A stretch of DNA of 64,000 nt from Anaerobacillus arseniciselenatis (GCF_001865995.1 NZ_MLQQ01000040.1:124001-188000); one strand, 5' to 3'; shown: positions 9,788 through 18,866, numbered from the stretch's first letter. Notes: a model not told the origin generated them from the letters alone. Translations and numbers: made by a program.

Positions 9788-11074
9788 TTATTGACCAGCA
9801 GTCATTTCGATTTGCTCATGAATATCTTCAACTGCTTCTTCTAATACTTCTGCTACATCATCACCTTGAGAGATGAATTCTAAAGCATCGCCCATAGGAT
9901 CCCAAACTTGAGACATTTCAGGAACGTTAGGCATCGGTTCAGCAAATTCTGCTTGAGCTAAAATGCCGTTTCTTAATTCATCATCAATTGTAATATCGTC
10001 ACGAGCAGGAATTTCACCAGCAAGGTTAAAGTAGTGCTCACTGTTTTCTGCATTCGTAATGAATAACGCTAAGTCAGTAGCCCAATCTTTGTTCTCACTA
10101 TACTCAGATACGAACCATCCTTTAACACCAGAAAATGAGTTTAAGTTGTTACCATCTATTGTTGGTAATGTTGTAACCGCTAAGTTTTCACCTAAAGCGT
10201 CAGAAAAATCAGGAATGCTCCAAGGCCCCGTTACGACCGCTCCAACTTTTCCATCCATAAATAAACCACTCATTACATCTCCAGTAATTCCACGTGGCAT
10301 TAACCCTTCTTCAAACCAAGATTGGATTAATTGTCCACCTTGTACTGCACCTTCATTCGATAATCCGATATCAGTAATATCGTAAGCACCATCAGCGTCA
10401 CGTCCAAATACGTAACCACCAGGGCCAGCTAAGAACGGATATGTGAAATAGAAGTTTGTCGCTTCCATTAAGAAACCGTACTCATCATTTGCAGCATTTG
10501 TTAAGTCTCTAGCGATGTCTAAAAGCTCATCCATTGTTTCTGGAGCTTCAGGAATTAAATCAGTGTTATAAAATAATCCGTAAGTTTCAACAACTGCAGG
10601 AATACCAAATTGGAAGCCTTCATAACTTAAGGCTTCAAGCGCTCCTTCTTGGTAACCAGCTAATTGATCAGCCGTTAAATCTAATTCAGCCGCTAAACCT
10701 TGTAAGTAAATCGCACCTACTCTATCATGCGGGTGAATGAATAAATCTGGTCCAAGACCTGCAGGACCATCTAAAGATAATGCATCTAATTGGTCTAACA
10801 TTGACATAGGAACGATATTAACTGCAATGCCTCTTTCTGCTTCATAATCAGCAGCGATATCCTCGTATGCTTGAAGTTGAGTTTCTTCATCGTTAACCCA
10901 CATTGTTAAACTTTCTGGCTTAGGCTCGTCTACGGCCGTTTCGTCTGTTACTTCGTCTCCTGTTTCACCTGGAGTTGGTTCTGGCTCAGCATCACGCTGT
11001 GGCCCACACGCCGCTAATGCTAAAGAAAAAACTAACACTAGCATCATCATTAATAATGTTGACTTTTTAAACAT
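9788..11074 (-). CDS. malE: Maltose/maltodextrin-binding lipoprotein MalE
   Basis: A 428-residue solute-binding lipoprotein. The signal peptide has the lipobox LALAAC, so it is lipid-anchored at Cys23. An acidic Pro/Glu/Thr-rich linker (residues about 25-55) leads to a family 1 extracellular binding domain; segments such as GPDLFIHPHDRVG and AVVTGPWSIPDF are typical of maltose-binding proteins. It is the first gene of the mal operon, read from the promoter at 11373-11401. The start has AAAAGGGGGAAA upstream. Confidence 0.92.
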   Translation of the reverse strand: MFKKSTLLMMMLVLVFSLALAACGPQRDAEPEPTPGETGDEVTDETAVDEPKPESLTMWVNDEETQLQAYEDIAADYEAERGIAVNIVPMSMLDQLDALSLDGPAGLGPDLFIHPHDRVGAIYLQGLAAELDLTADQLAGYQEGALEALSYEGFQFGIPAVVETYGLFYNTDLIPEAPETMDELLDIARDLTNAANDEYGFLMEATNFYFTYPFLAGPGGYVFGRDADGAYDITDIGLSNEGAVQGGQLIQSWFEEGLMPRGITGDVMSGLFMDGKVGAVVTGPWSIPDFSDALGENLAVTTLPTIDGNNLNSFSGVKGWFVSEYSENKDWATDLALFITNAENSEHYFNLAGEIPARDDITIDDELRNGILAQAEFAEPMPNVPEMSQVWDPMGDALEFISQGDDVAEVLEEAVEDIHEQIEMTAGQ

Positions 11075-11289
11075 TTCTTTTTCCCCCTTTTAATTTTATA
11101 AAGGATTTTAAGTACTTGAAATGATCTCCAAATACATGAATGTTGCCTCTCATGAGAAATCACTTCTAAAATGATTAGCCTATAAAATAATTTGCGACAA
11201 ATTTTAGATCATATACTAATTATTTTTATAGTGATTTTTCCCGAATTCCAGTCATTATGTAAGTTGGCCATCCCAAAACTCAAATTAAG

Positions 11290-11303
11290 ACAAACGGTTG
11301 CGC
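11290..11303. promoter_or_regulatory. LacI-type operator candidate near malE
   Basis: ACAAACGGTTGCGC contains the near-palindrome CAAACGGTTG around a central CG, as expected for LacI/GalR-family proteins. It lies in the malE leader about 65 bp after the predicted start of transcription. Assignment to the local LacI-type repressor is inferred. Confidence 0.5.
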
Positions 11304-11341
11304 AACAATCACAAAAAAATATTACTATTTAATACCTCTTG

Positions 11342-11355
11342 TGAAATCGCTTGCA
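11342..11355 (-). promoter_or_regulatory. CcpA cre site in the malE leader
   Basis: Read on the minus strand, TGCAAGCGATTTCA matches the core cre consensus TGNAARCGNWWWCA at every defined position. It sits about 11-24 bp downstream of the predicted transcription start, where CcpA-HPr-P would repress by roadblock or by blocking polymerase. This fits catabolite repression of a maltose operon. Confidence 0.7.
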
Positions 11356-11372
11356 CCGTATCTTTAATTCTC

Positions 11373-11401
11373 ATTATACTTACGCTTTCTTAATATGACA
11401 A
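11373..11401 (-). promoter_or_regulatory. Sigma-A promoter of the mal operon
   Basis: On the minus strand, TTGTCA (11396-11401) and TATAAT (11373-11378) are separated by 17 bp. This is the best promoter in the 638-bp gap 11075-11712 upstream of malE. That gap otherwise holds the cre site, the operator candidates and no convincing gene. Confidence 0.75.
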
Positions 11402-11489
11402 GCATTTTTTTTAATACTTTATAATTTCTTAGATTAACACTCGCTTTCATCACTTTTTAGCAAAGATATAATCGTTAATAAAAATCATC

Positions 11490-11503
11490 TGCACTCGTTT
11501 GCA
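11490..11503. promoter_or_regulatory. Upstream LacI/cre-like operator candidate
   Basis: TGCACTCGTTTGCA is a near-perfect palindrome around CG (minus strand TGCAAACGAGTGCA) and is related to the other mal-region operators. It lies about 90 bp upstream of the mal promoter, so it could support looping. Confidence 0.45.
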
Positions 11504-11611
11504 ATCTTTGTAGTAAATGATCTATATCCGTTGTATTTTCATCTTGCATTGAGACATCAGCTAATATTTTCTCGGTATTTTTAGATAAAACCGAACTTGT
11601 TTTTGTCGAGA

Positions 11612-11624
11612 GCAAACGATTGCG
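11612..11624. promoter_or_regulatory. Distal LacI-type operator candidate
   Basis: GCAAACGATTGCG resembles the CAAACGGTTG operator near malE. It is about 210 bp upstream of the mal promoter and close to the 3' end of the AraC-family gene. Confidence 0.4.
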
Positions 11625-11712
11625 TTAGTTTATAGCTTAATTTTACTGAAAATTATATTAACATCCAATAGTTTTTATATTTTATAATAAAAATAGAACT
11701 AAAGTTCTATCT

Positions 11713-12588
11713 TTACTTCCCTTCTCGTTTAGCTAATCTACGATATTCATTCGGAGTTATCCCCTCTACCTTTTTAAATAACCTAGAAAAATAGGCACTA
11801 TCCGCTATACCTACTTGTCTAGAGATTGAATCTAATTTTTCATTTGTTGTTGTAAGCTGTTTTTTCGCTATAGAGAGGCGGTAGGATGTTAAATATTGCA
11901 AAGGTGTTATTCCTAATGTTTTTTGCATACAGCGTGTAATATAATCAGAATGAAATAATAACTGTTTTGATATGTCCTCCATCTTTATTGCTTCTTTTTG
12001 ATAATTTTTTTGAATAAACGTAATCACTTGTTTTGTTACTTGTTCTGCGCTCGTTGGAATTTGGATTGAATCTTTTTGTAATTGTAAAATTAACTCTTGG
12101 AAAACAATTTGTTCTTTTAAACGTTTTTCCGGACTATTCGTATCATTAAATGAAAAAAGACGATCCAGTTCGTGATTTATAAATTCTTGACTCCCTATTT
12201 TTCCATACCTCGGAATGTGAAACATATGCTTTGCTGATTCTATATACGTATGTTCCTGCTTGAGAACCATTCCCCAATTAATATCAGTACAATTTTTTAA
12301 TACATAAGGTTTTTCTAAACAAAAATGAATCCAACTATAATGGGTATCAACCGTACAGGCTTTATATCCGAAGTGTTCTAATCCTGGCATAAGAATTAAA
12401 TACTCTCCAGCTTTCACATCGTACTTTACTCCATCTTCACAAATATAGAGCACTCCTTTGTTTACAATTAAAAGATCGAAAACTGAAAAAGTACAACGTC
12501 TCATATGTTTTTTGCCTTCATTAAAACAATCTTTACTTCCGGCGATATATGTTGGAAACGGCGGTACTTCAAAAATTAATGTGTTCAC
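11713..12588 (-). CDS. AraC-family transcriptional regulator
   Basis: A 291-residue AraC/XylS-type regulator. An N-terminal cupin-like ligand domain (for example KAGEYLILMPGLEHFGY) is followed by two C-terminal helix-turn-helix motifs, the second containing IADSAYFSRLFKKVEGITPNEYRR. I place the start at GTG 12588, because AAAGGAG lies 8 bases upstream; a longer reading frame begins at 12633 without a ribosome site. It lies upstream of malE on the same strand, so it may regulate carbohydrate genes, but no target is visible. Confidence 0.85.
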   Translation of the reverse strand: MNTLIFEVPPFPTYIAGSKDCFNEGKKHMRRCTFSVFDLLIVNKGVLYICEDGVKYDVKAGEYLILMPGLEHFGYKACTVDTHYSWIHFCLEKPYVLKNCTDINWGMVLKQEHTYIESAKHMFHIPRYGKIGSQEFINHELDRLFSFNDTNSPEKRLKEQIVFQELILQLQKDSIQIPTSAEQVTKQVITFIQKNYQKEAIKMEDISKQLLFHSDYITRCMQKTLGITPLQYLTSYRLSIAKKQLTTTNEKLDSISRQVGIADSAYFSRLFKKVEGITPNEYRRLAKREGK

Positions 12589-12708
12589 TAGTCCCACTCC
12601 TTTAAGTCGAAATCGTCCAATTATCATCGACATTATGTCTTTTTTATGCTTTTAAAAACCGTTACAATAATGATACTGAAAAATTCGTTATTGTCCAATT
12701 ACTTGACT

Positions 12709-12820
12709 GAATTTCATAATTACCAAAAATGAGCCACATCACCCAATATATAGTTTGCGAATGGTTTTAACGCAACTATATTTTTGACCTTAGTGGCGAT
12801 AATAATAAATTATGAAATTC
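12709..12820. repeat. F1 palindromic repeat, copy in front of the MATE gene
   Basis: 112 bp from GAATTTCATAATT to AATTATGAAATTC, with inner arms AATATATAGTTTGCG and CGCAACTATATTT. Its internal orientation (GAGCCA near the left end) is opposite to the copies at 201 and 49568. It ends about 20 bp before the ribosome site of the MATE gene. Confidence 0.85.
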
Positions 12821-12858
12821 ATTGTAGATAAAATTGGCAGATGAGGTGGAAAACAATA

Positions 12859-14229
12859 ATGAAAAATACCAAAAAAAACAATGGGGCTAAATTAACTTTA
12901 TTTGCGTTAACTTGGCCTATTTTTATTGAAATCTTTTTGCATATGTTAATGGGAAATGCCGACACTCTCATGTTAAGCCAATATGATGATAATGCAGTGG
13001 CTTCCGTAGGAGTTTCCAATCAGTTAATCAATGTGATTATCGTTATGTTCGGGTTTATAGCCACAGGAACTGCAATTTTAATTGCGCAATATATTGGCGC
13101 AAAAAAAGAGCAAGACGCAAATAAAATCGCTGTTGTATCAATTGTAGGAAATTTAGCTTTCGGCCTAGTCCTTAGTGCTATTTTAGTGTTTTTTGCTCCC
13201 TACATTTTGAGAGCAATGAATATACCTCCAGAGTTAATGGATGCATCTTTAATGTATTTGCGGATCGTTGGTGGGTTTGCCTTTATTCAAGCACTAATCA
13301 TGACAATTGCAGCAATCATTCGTAGTCACGGTTTTACAAAAGATGCAATGTACGTCACGATGGGCATGAATTTAATTAATGTGATTGGTAACTATTTCTT
13401 TATTTTCGGTCCTTTCGGGTTTCCAGTTTTAGGAGTAACTGGTGTAGCAATCTCGACGGCAACTAGTCGTACGATCGGACTAATTGCGATGTTCATATTG
13501 CTTCATTATCGGATTAAAGGCAGCTTACCATTTACCCATGTTTTTAAATCATTCCCGAAAACAGAATTAAAAAAATTATTAAAGATTGGCATTCCTTCTG
13601 CTGGAGAACATTTATCTTATAACACTTCTCAAATAGCCATTACTTACTTTATTGCTTCAATGGGGACAATTGCATTAACATCGAAGGTTTACACTCAAAA
13701 TATAATGATGTTTATATTATTATTTTCAATTGCGATCGGCCAAGGTACTCAAATTTTAATTGGTCAATATGTTGGCGCTGAAAAATTACAAGCTGCTTAT
13801 AAACGTTGTTTAAAAAGCTTAAAGCTTGCGATACTAGTCTCGACGAGTATGGCAATTATTTTTTCTTTCTTTAGTTCATCATTATTTGGTATTTTTACAG
13901 AAAACCCGGATATCATTACCCTTGGAACGACACTTATTTTACTTACGATTATTTTAGAGCCTGGTAGAGCTTTTAACTTAGTCGTTATTAACTCCTTAAG
14001 GGCAGCCGGAGATGTTAAATATCCTGTTTATATCGGTATTTTATCAATGTGGGGAGTTGCTGTAACTCTTTCATATGTTTTAGGTATCGTGTTTGAATTA
14101 GGATTGATTGGTGTATGGATCGCCTTTATTGTCGATGAATGGCTAAGAGGCTTGTTAATGTTAAGACGATGGCGTTCTAAAAAGTGGCAACAAATGTCCT
14201 TTGTAGAAAAAGATTCTGAAGCTTCATAG
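12859..14229 (+). CDS. MATE family multidrug/Na+ efflux protein
   Basis: A 456-residue, 12-helix membrane protein of the MATE (NorM-like) family, exporting cationic or aromatic compounds in exchange for Na+ or H+. Two homologous halves are visible, each starting with a conserved segment: LALTWPIFIEIFLHMLMGNAD and, in the second half, LLKIGIPSAGEHLSYNTSQ. I choose ATG 12859 because GAGGTGG lies about 9 bases upstream; an ATG at 12841 overlaps that ribosome site. The gene stands alone and its substrate is unknown. Confidence 0.88.
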   Translation: MKNTKKNNGAKLTLFALTWPIFIEIFLHMLMGNADTLMLSQYDDNAVASVGVSNQLINVIIVMFGFIATGTAILIAQYIGAKKEQDANKIAVVSIVGNLAFGLVLSAILVFFAPYILRAMNIPPELMDASLMYLRIVGGFAFIQALIMTIAAIIRSHGFTKDAMYVTMGMNLINVIGNYFFIFGPFGFPVLGVTGVAISTATSRTIGLIAMFILLHYRIKGSLPFTHVFKSFPKTELKKLLKIGIPSAGEHLSYNTSQIAITYFIASMGTIALTSKVYTQNIMMFILLFSIAIGQGTQILIGQYVGAEKLQAAYKRCLKSLKLAILVSTSMAIIFSFFSSSLFGIFTENPDIITLGTTLILLTIILEPGRAFNLVVINSLRAAGDVKYPVYIGILSMWGVAVTLSYVLGIVFELGLIGVWIAFIVDEWLRGLLMLRRWRSKKWQQMSFVEKDSEAS

Positions 14230-14244
14230 CGGTTGTATATAAAA

Positions 14245-14319
14245 AGCAGAGCGATTGTCCTGAACAAGGCTGTTTATTTCACCAAGAAATAATAGCTAAG
14301 ATATGGATATCGCTCTGCT
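14245..14319 (+). terminator. Terminator after the MATE gene
   Basis: AGCAGAGCGAT (14245-14255) pairs perfectly with ATCGCTCTGCT (14309-14319) across a 53-base loop that can fold further, and is followed by GCTTT. It starts 16 bp after the MATE stop codon. Confidence 0.6.
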
Positions 14320-14416
14320 GCTTTACAATCGTCTAAATATTACGAAAAAATGGCATTTTTTATAAAAATCAACTAAATTCATCGCTTTTTGGTGTTTTTT
14401 TACATACGAATAATTT

Positions 14417-14446
14417 TTGACAATAAAAGGACATTCTGCTTAAATA
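14417..14446 (+). promoter_or_regulatory. Sigma-A promoter of the TAXI-TRAP genes
   Basis: TTGACA (14417-14422) and TAAATA (14441-14446), 18 bp apart, lie about 70 bp upstream of the TAXI start. Confidence 0.55.
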
Positions 14447-14516
14447 AAGAAGGGATTCCTTTTTTCATTATGTTAATAGGAATCTTACTAAAAAATAAAA
14501 TATAGGGGGAATGAAA

Positions 14517-15464
14517 ATGAAAAAGAAATTGACTCTACTGTTCAGTTTAGTTTTCAGTGTTTCTTTGCTTTTAGTTGCTTGTGGTGAGACTGATACGCAA
14601 CTGCAACTAGGAACTGGAAGTCCTGGTGGTACATACTATCCACTTGGAACAGAGATTGCTAATGTTGTAACTGCTGAAGTTGAAGGTCTTTCAGTAAGTG
14701 CTGTATCGTCTGGTGCATCTGTTGAAAACCTTTCGATGATTGGGCAAGGTGAAATGGATTTAGGAATGACGGTTCATTTACCAGCACAAGATGCTCTTAA
14801 TGGTGTAGGAGCTTTCGAATCTCCTGTTGAGAACTTCGGTTTTATGGGCCATATATACCCAGAAGTGATGCAAGTAGTAGTAAGAGCTGATTCTGGTATT
14901 GATTCAATTGCTGATTTAGCTGGGAAGCGTGTAGCTATTGGACCTGCAGGAAGTGGGACACAAGATGCAGCTACTTTAATTCTTGAAGCTTACGGTGTTG
15001 AAGATGGTGATTACACTCCATTTGCTGAAGGTTTCGGGAATGCGGCTGGACAATTACAAGATGGTAATATCGATGCATTATTCGGATTACTAGGTTTACC
15101 AGCTTCTGCGGTTACAGAGTTAGCCTTAAACCGTGATATTAAAATTTTAGATGTTGAAGGTGACGCATTAGACTACATTTTAGAAAATAGTGGTTACGGT
15201 CATTTAGAAATCCCAGCAGATGCTTATGATTTCCTTGATGCTCCCGTGAGCACAGTAACTGCTTATGCTGTTCTAGTTGGTTCGCTTGATTCAGTTGATG
15301 AAGATTTAGGATATGAGATCACAAAAGCAATGTTTGAAAAGGCTGGTAATGTTACTCATGACCAAGCAAGACATTTAACTAAAGATAATGCACTTTTAGG
15401 GTCTGAAGGTCTTCCTTTCCACCCAGGTGCTGAAAGATATTTCCAAGAAATTGGTCTAAGGTAA
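14517..15464 (+). CDS. TAXI-family TRAP transporter solute-binding lipoprotein
   Basis: A 315-residue extracytoplasmic binding protein of the TAXI type, the partner of TRAP permeases. Signal peptide and lipobox (LLLVAC) are followed by the diagnostic GTGSPGGTYYPLG and a central LAGKRVAIGPAGSGTQ. Characterised TAXI proteins bind glutamate, glutamine or other carboxylates; the ligand here is inferred only as a carboxylate. I take the second ATG (14517), 7 bases after GGGGG, instead of 14511, which is too close. Two stem-loops separate it from the permease gene, consistent with excess binding protein. Confidence 0.88.
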   Translation: MKKKLTLLFSLVFSVSLLLVACGETDTQLQLGTGSPGGTYYPLGTEIANVVTAEVEGLSVSAVSSGASVENLSMIGQGEMDLGMTVHLPAQDALNGVGAFESPVENFGFMGHIYPEVMQVVVRADSGIDSIADLAGKRVAIGPAGSGTQDAATLILEAYGVEDGDYTPFAEGFGNAAGQLQDGNIDALFGLLGLPASAVTELALNRDIKILDVEGDALDYILENSGYGHLEIPADAYDFLDAPVSTVTAYAVLVGSLDSVDEDLGYEITKAMFEKAGNVTHDQARHLTKDNALLGSEGLPFHPGAERYFQEIGLR

Positions 15465-15473
15465 TAAAATCAA

Positions 15474-15508
15474 TAGACCGGGCAAACTAAATGTCCGGTC
15501 TATTTTTC
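15474..15508 (+). terminator. Terminator between TAXI and TRAP permease genes
   Basis: TAGACCGG (15474-15481) and CCGGTCTA (15495-15502) form an 8-bp stem followed by TTTTT, 10 bp after the binding-protein stop. Confidence 0.75.
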
Positions 15509-15558
15509 AAGTTACTAGTGAAATACGTAACAATTATATGTCCGTTCAAAACGGGTAT

Positions 15559-15598
15559 CGATGAAAAAGCAGGAATTAGCAGTCCTACTTTTTCATCG
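15559..15598 (+). other. Second stem-loop directly upstream of the TRAP permease
   Basis: CGATGAAAAAGCAGGA (15559-15574) and TCCTACTTTTTCATCG (15583-15598) form a 16-bp stem with one mismatch and an 8-base loop. It ends 28 bases before the permease start codon. It could protect the 5' end of a processed permease message or attenuate it. Confidence 0.65.
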
Positions 15599-15626
15599 GT
15601 TTTATTATTTTTTAGGTGGTGGTTTT

Positions 15627-17570
15627 ATGGCTAACGAAAAAAACGTTTCAGAACAAGAGTTATTAGCTAAGTACGACCGAGAGTCTGCTTATCGAATTAA
15701 TGTTGGAAAATGGGCGTTAATTATTAGTGTTATAGCAATTTCATTAACGTTTTTCCAACTTTATACTGCTCTTAAAGGTTCTTACGTATCAATGATCCAA
15801 GGGGCGATCCACCTTGGTGCAGGTTTATCATTAATTTATCTTTTATATCCGGCGAAGCGATCATTAATACGCCATAAAGGGATTGCTTGGTATGATGTCG
15901 TCTTGGCATTTCTATCATTAGCATGTAATTTTTATGTTGTATATAATTATGAATGGTTAACAACGAGAGCACTTACCACTGGATTTACAACGATGGATAT
16001 TGTCGTCGCTTCTTTAGCCATTGCACTACTTTTAGAAGCAACACGTCGTGCCGTTGGTTTGCCGATCGTCATTATCGCACTACTTGCCATTGCTTATGGA
16101 TTATGGGGAAGCTACATCCCTGTATTTGGTCACAGAGGTTTCTCATGGGAAGGATTAGTTCGAAGACTTGTTTATAGTGATAATGCGATTTTCGGAATTC
16201 CAATTCAAATATCTGCAACATTCATTTATTTATTCTTGTTCTTTGGTGTAATGTTAACAAAAACTGGTATTGGAAAGTTTTTTAACGATTTAGCCTTTGG
16301 GGCTACTGGACGCTTCACTGGTGGAACAGCAAAAGCTGCAGTATCCGCTAGTGCACTTCAAGGTATGGTAACAGGAAGTTCTGTTGCCAACACTGTTGGG
16401 TCAGGTTCTTTTACTATTCCAATGATGAAACGGGCAGGCTTTAGGCCAGAATTCGCTGCAGCATCGGAAGCATCCGCTTCTACTGGTGGACAAATTATGC
16501 CACCAATCATGGGAGCTGCTGCCTTCATTATGGCAGAATATACAGGTGTTCCTTATAGTGAAATTATTTTAATTGCGATTGTTCCTGCTCTTTTATATTT
16601 TTCAGGAGTATTTATGGGGGTTCACTTTGAAGCTAAAAAGCAAGGAATTTTAGGTTTACCGAAAAGTGAACTACCTTCTTTTAAGAGTTTAGCGAAACGT
16701 GCAGATTTGCTCTTACCATTATTCACGATCGTTGGGTTATTATTTTACGGTTATACGCCAACGTACGCAGCTCTTTGGGGGATCTTAGTATCATTTTTGG
16801 TAAGTTTGACGAGACGTGATACGCGTATGTCGATTAAAGATCTTTTTCAAGCGTTTGAACAAGGTGCAAGAGTCGCACTTCCTGTCATAGCTGCGTGTGC
16901 GAGTGCTGGTATAATCGTAGGAATAGTTGTATTTACAGGGCTAGGCGGTAAAATTGCCGGTGGAATTTTAGATTTAGCTGGTGGAAATTTCTTCTTACTG
17001 TTATTCTTTACGATGTTTGCTTGTATTTTACTAGGAATGGGTTTACCAACTACAGCAAATTACGTAGTTACTGCTTCAATGGCAGCACCTGCTTTACTTG
17101 AATTTGGTGTACCTGTTATTGCTGCCCATATGTTCGTTTTCTATTTCGGGATTGTTGCCGATATCACTCCTCCTGTTTCATTAGCAGCTTATGCAGGGGC
17201 AGGAATAGCAAAGGCAAATCCTATGAAGTCAGGAATTACAGCATTTAAGATTGCAATTGCAGCCTTCATTATTCCGTACGTGTTTGTTTATAATCCTGTA
17301 CTCGTACTTGAAGATGCTACATTTGCGACATTTACACCTGTCCTTTTAACGGCATTAATCGGAATGGCAGCAATCAGTGCGGCAATGATGAACTACTTTA
17401 TTTATACGCCATTACTGATTGAAAGAATTGGATTATTTGCAGCAGGCATTTTACTCGTTTACCCTGGAAACTTATATGTTTCTGGAATTGGATTAGTGCT
17501 ACTAGTTATTATCGGCTTAATTCAGTTTTTACGAAAAAGAAAAAATGAACCAACAAAAGCAATGGCGTAA
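15627..17570 (+). CDS. TRAP transporter fused permease (4TM/12TM, DctQM type)
   Basis: A 647-residue polytopic membrane protein in which the small (DctQ-like, about residues 20-150) and large (DctM-like) TRAP subunits are fused, as is usual for TAXI systems. Conserved segments include GMVTGSSVANTVGSGSFTIPMMKRAG and ILLGMGLPTTANYVVTAS, split here only for description. It drives ion-coupled uptake of the TAXI ligand, probably with Na+. ATG 15627 is chosen because AGGTGGTGG lies just upstream; the open frame from 15561 begins inside the preceding stem-loop. An F3 terminator follows. Confidence 0.88.
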   Translation: MANEKNVSEQELLAKYDRESAYRINVGKWALIISVIAISLTFFQLYTALKGSYVSMIQGAIHLGAGLSLIYLLYPAKRSLIRHKGIAWYDVVLAFLSLACNFYVVYNYEWLTTRALTTGFTTMDIVVASLAIALLLEATRRAVGLPIVIIALLAIAYGLWGSYIPVFGHRGFSWEGLVRRLVYSDNAIFGIPIQISATFIYLFLFFGVMLTKTGIGKFFNDLAFGATGRFTGGTAKAAVSASALQGMVTGSSVANTVGSGSFTIPMMKRAGFRPEFAAASEASASTGGQIMPPIMGAAAFIMAEYTGVPYSEIILIAIVPALLYFSGVFMGVHFEAKKQGILGLPKSELPSFKSLAKRADLLLPLFTIVGLLFYGYTPTYAALWGILVSFLVSLTRRDTRMSIKDLFQAFEQGARVALPVIAACASAGIIVGIVVFTGLGGKIAGGILDLAGGNFFLLLFFTMFACILLGMGLPTTANYVVTASMAAPALLEFGVPVIAAHMFVFYFGIVADITPPVSLAAYAGAGIAKANPMKSGITAFKIAIAAFIIPYVFVYNPVLVLEDATFATFTPVLLTALIGMAAISAAMMNYFIYTPLLIERIGLFAAGILLVYPGNLYVSGIGLVLLVIIGLIQFLRKRKNEPTKAMA

Positions 17571-17574
17571 TAAG

Positions 17575-17630
17575 AAAAGCGCAAGGCGCCGGAGCTAGAC
17601 AGCTGCCAAAGTTTTTTACATTTCTTATCA
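17575..17630. repeat. F4 repeat fragment
   Basis: AGAAAAGCGCAAGGCGCC, then GGAGCTAGACAGCTGCCAAAG and ATTTCTTATC. The same modules occur at 25193-25365. It lies just after the TRAP permease stop. Confidence 0.65.
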
Positions 17631-17641
17631 TCCATACGAAA

Positions 17642-17688
17642 GGGCTGTCCAAAAAGTGTTTTGACACTTATTCGGACAGCCCATATTT
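17642..17688. terminator. F3 bidirectional terminator
   Basis: GGGCTGTCC and GGACAGCCC flank a GTGTTTTGACAC core and are followed by ATATTTTTT. It lies between convergent genes (TRAP permease on plus, RpiR on minus). The rest of the 314-bp gap holds an F4 fragment and AACTCAAAACTC-type short repeats. Confidence 0.75.
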
Positions 17689-17817
17689 TTTACTTTAGCG
17701 GACATCTTGGATGCACCGAAAAGATGGTAAAATAGCGGATTTTTGTAGATTAACGGAATATGTCCGGTAAGAACTACTACAAGCGAGTGTAGCAACCACC
17801 AGCCTCAAGACTAAGCC

Positions 17818-17881
17818 CCAAACAACTCAAAACTCTTAACTCAACATTCAAAACTCAACACTCATAACTCTCAACTCAAAA
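17818..17881. repeat. Degenerate AACTCAA/ACTCAAAA short tandem repeat
   Basis: Runs of CAACTCAAAACTC, AACTCAACATTC and similar words form a degenerate 7-bp repeat. The complementary form GAGTTTT recurs at 51725 and 60033. It ends at the stop codon of the RpiR gene. Confidence 0.6.
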
Positions 17882-17884
17882 AAG

Positions 17885-18739
17885 CTAGTCCTGAAAAACA
17901 TCAAAGCTATCCCATAACCCTTCTAAATCCTTTAAGCGCTTTTCAACTTTCACTTGCTCGGCTCTCGTTACGGCGGTAATTAACGCACTAACAATACTAA
18001 TTGGAGCCGCAAAGGAATCAATAAATGAGTTGATGTCTGTTGTTGCTATTAAAGCTCGATCCGCATAAGGAACGAGTGGCGACATTAGGTGATCTGTGAT
18101 CACAACCGTTTTTGCCCCCCTTTGATTTGCATACTTTAAAACTTCGACCGTTCTTTTCGTATAACGTGCAAAACCAAAGCCAATAACAAGGTCATCGCTC
18201 TTTATATCAAGTAAATGTTCAGAAACACCGTCAGCCTGACGAATCATTTCTGTATTTTGAAGAACTAAGTCTAAATAAAACTCTAGAAATGAACCTACAC
18301 TCGTAGCACTCCGATAAGCTATGATATATATTCTTTTCGCTTTACGAATATCATTAACCGTTTGTAAAAAAACCTCAGGATCGATTTGATTTAAGGTAAC
18401 TTTTAAGTTTTGGATGTCATCATATAAAACTTCTTTCACAACATTCGCGGGCTCTTCATTTTCTTCTGTCGTATGTGCAAATACTTCTGCAGAAGTCCAC
18501 TTACGTTGCAAAGCTTCTTGCAAATGCCGTTGTAAATCGGGATATCCTTTATAATTTAAAAATACAGCAAACCGAATGACGGTCGCTTCCCCGACACCAA
18601 CGTTTTTGGCTAATTTTGACGCTGTTAAAAATGGTGCTGTCTCCATATTTTCAATTAAATAGTTTGCTATTTTTTTATGTGACTTACTCATTTTTTCCTG
18701 TGTATCAACAATTCTACGGTACACTTCACTTTCTAACAT
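17885..18739 (-). CDS. RpiR-family transcriptional regulator
   Basis: A 284-residue RpiR/MurR-type regulator: an N-terminal helix-turn-helix of the HTH_6 type (ASKLAKNVGVGEATVIRFA, about residues 35-60) and a C-terminal SIS sugar-isomerase fold (RIYIIAYRSATSVGSFLEFY). The start is put at ATG 18739, with GGTGAGG upstream; the open frame to 18796 lacks a ribosome site. It lies downstream of the aminotransferase gene on the same strand. Despite the SIS domain, its neighbours are amino-acid-type genes, not sugar genes. It is the best candidate to bind the five TGAA-N8-TTCA sites at 20315-20492. Confidence 0.85.
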   Translation of the reverse strand: MLESEVYRRIVDTQEKMSKSHKKIANYLIENMETAPFLTASKLAKNVGVGEATVIRFAVFLNYKGYPDLQRHLQEALQRKWTSAEVFAHTTEENEEPANVVKEVLYDDIQNLKVTLNQIDPEVFLQTVNDIRKAKRIYIIAYRSATSVGSFLEFYLDLVLQNTEMIRQADGVSEHLLDIKSDDLVIGFGFARYTKRTVEVLKYANQRGAKTVVITDHLMSPLVPYADRALIATTDINSFIDSFAAPISIVSALITAVTRAEQVKVEKRLKDLEGLWDSFDVFQD

Positions 18740-18866
18740 TGACCTCACCCACCTAACGATCCCCTTTAAAATGAAAGAAGGAGCTACACTACACACAACT
18801 CGTGTAACCCCTTAGTTTCAAACATATATTATCGTTCATGAACATCTTAAAGAGTAAAATTATAGA

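Noticed and set aside
7566-11074. Search for a malK ATPase gene in the maltose locus
   Set aside because: None found on either strand within the locus. A shared ATPase elsewhere is the simplest explanation, so the operon is not called broken.
11475-11615. A 46-residue minus-strand frame (TTG start) upstream of malE with protein-like composition
   Set aside because: No ribosome site, a start lying on an operator-like palindrome, and no recognisable family. It may be a gene remnant, but I cannot support it.
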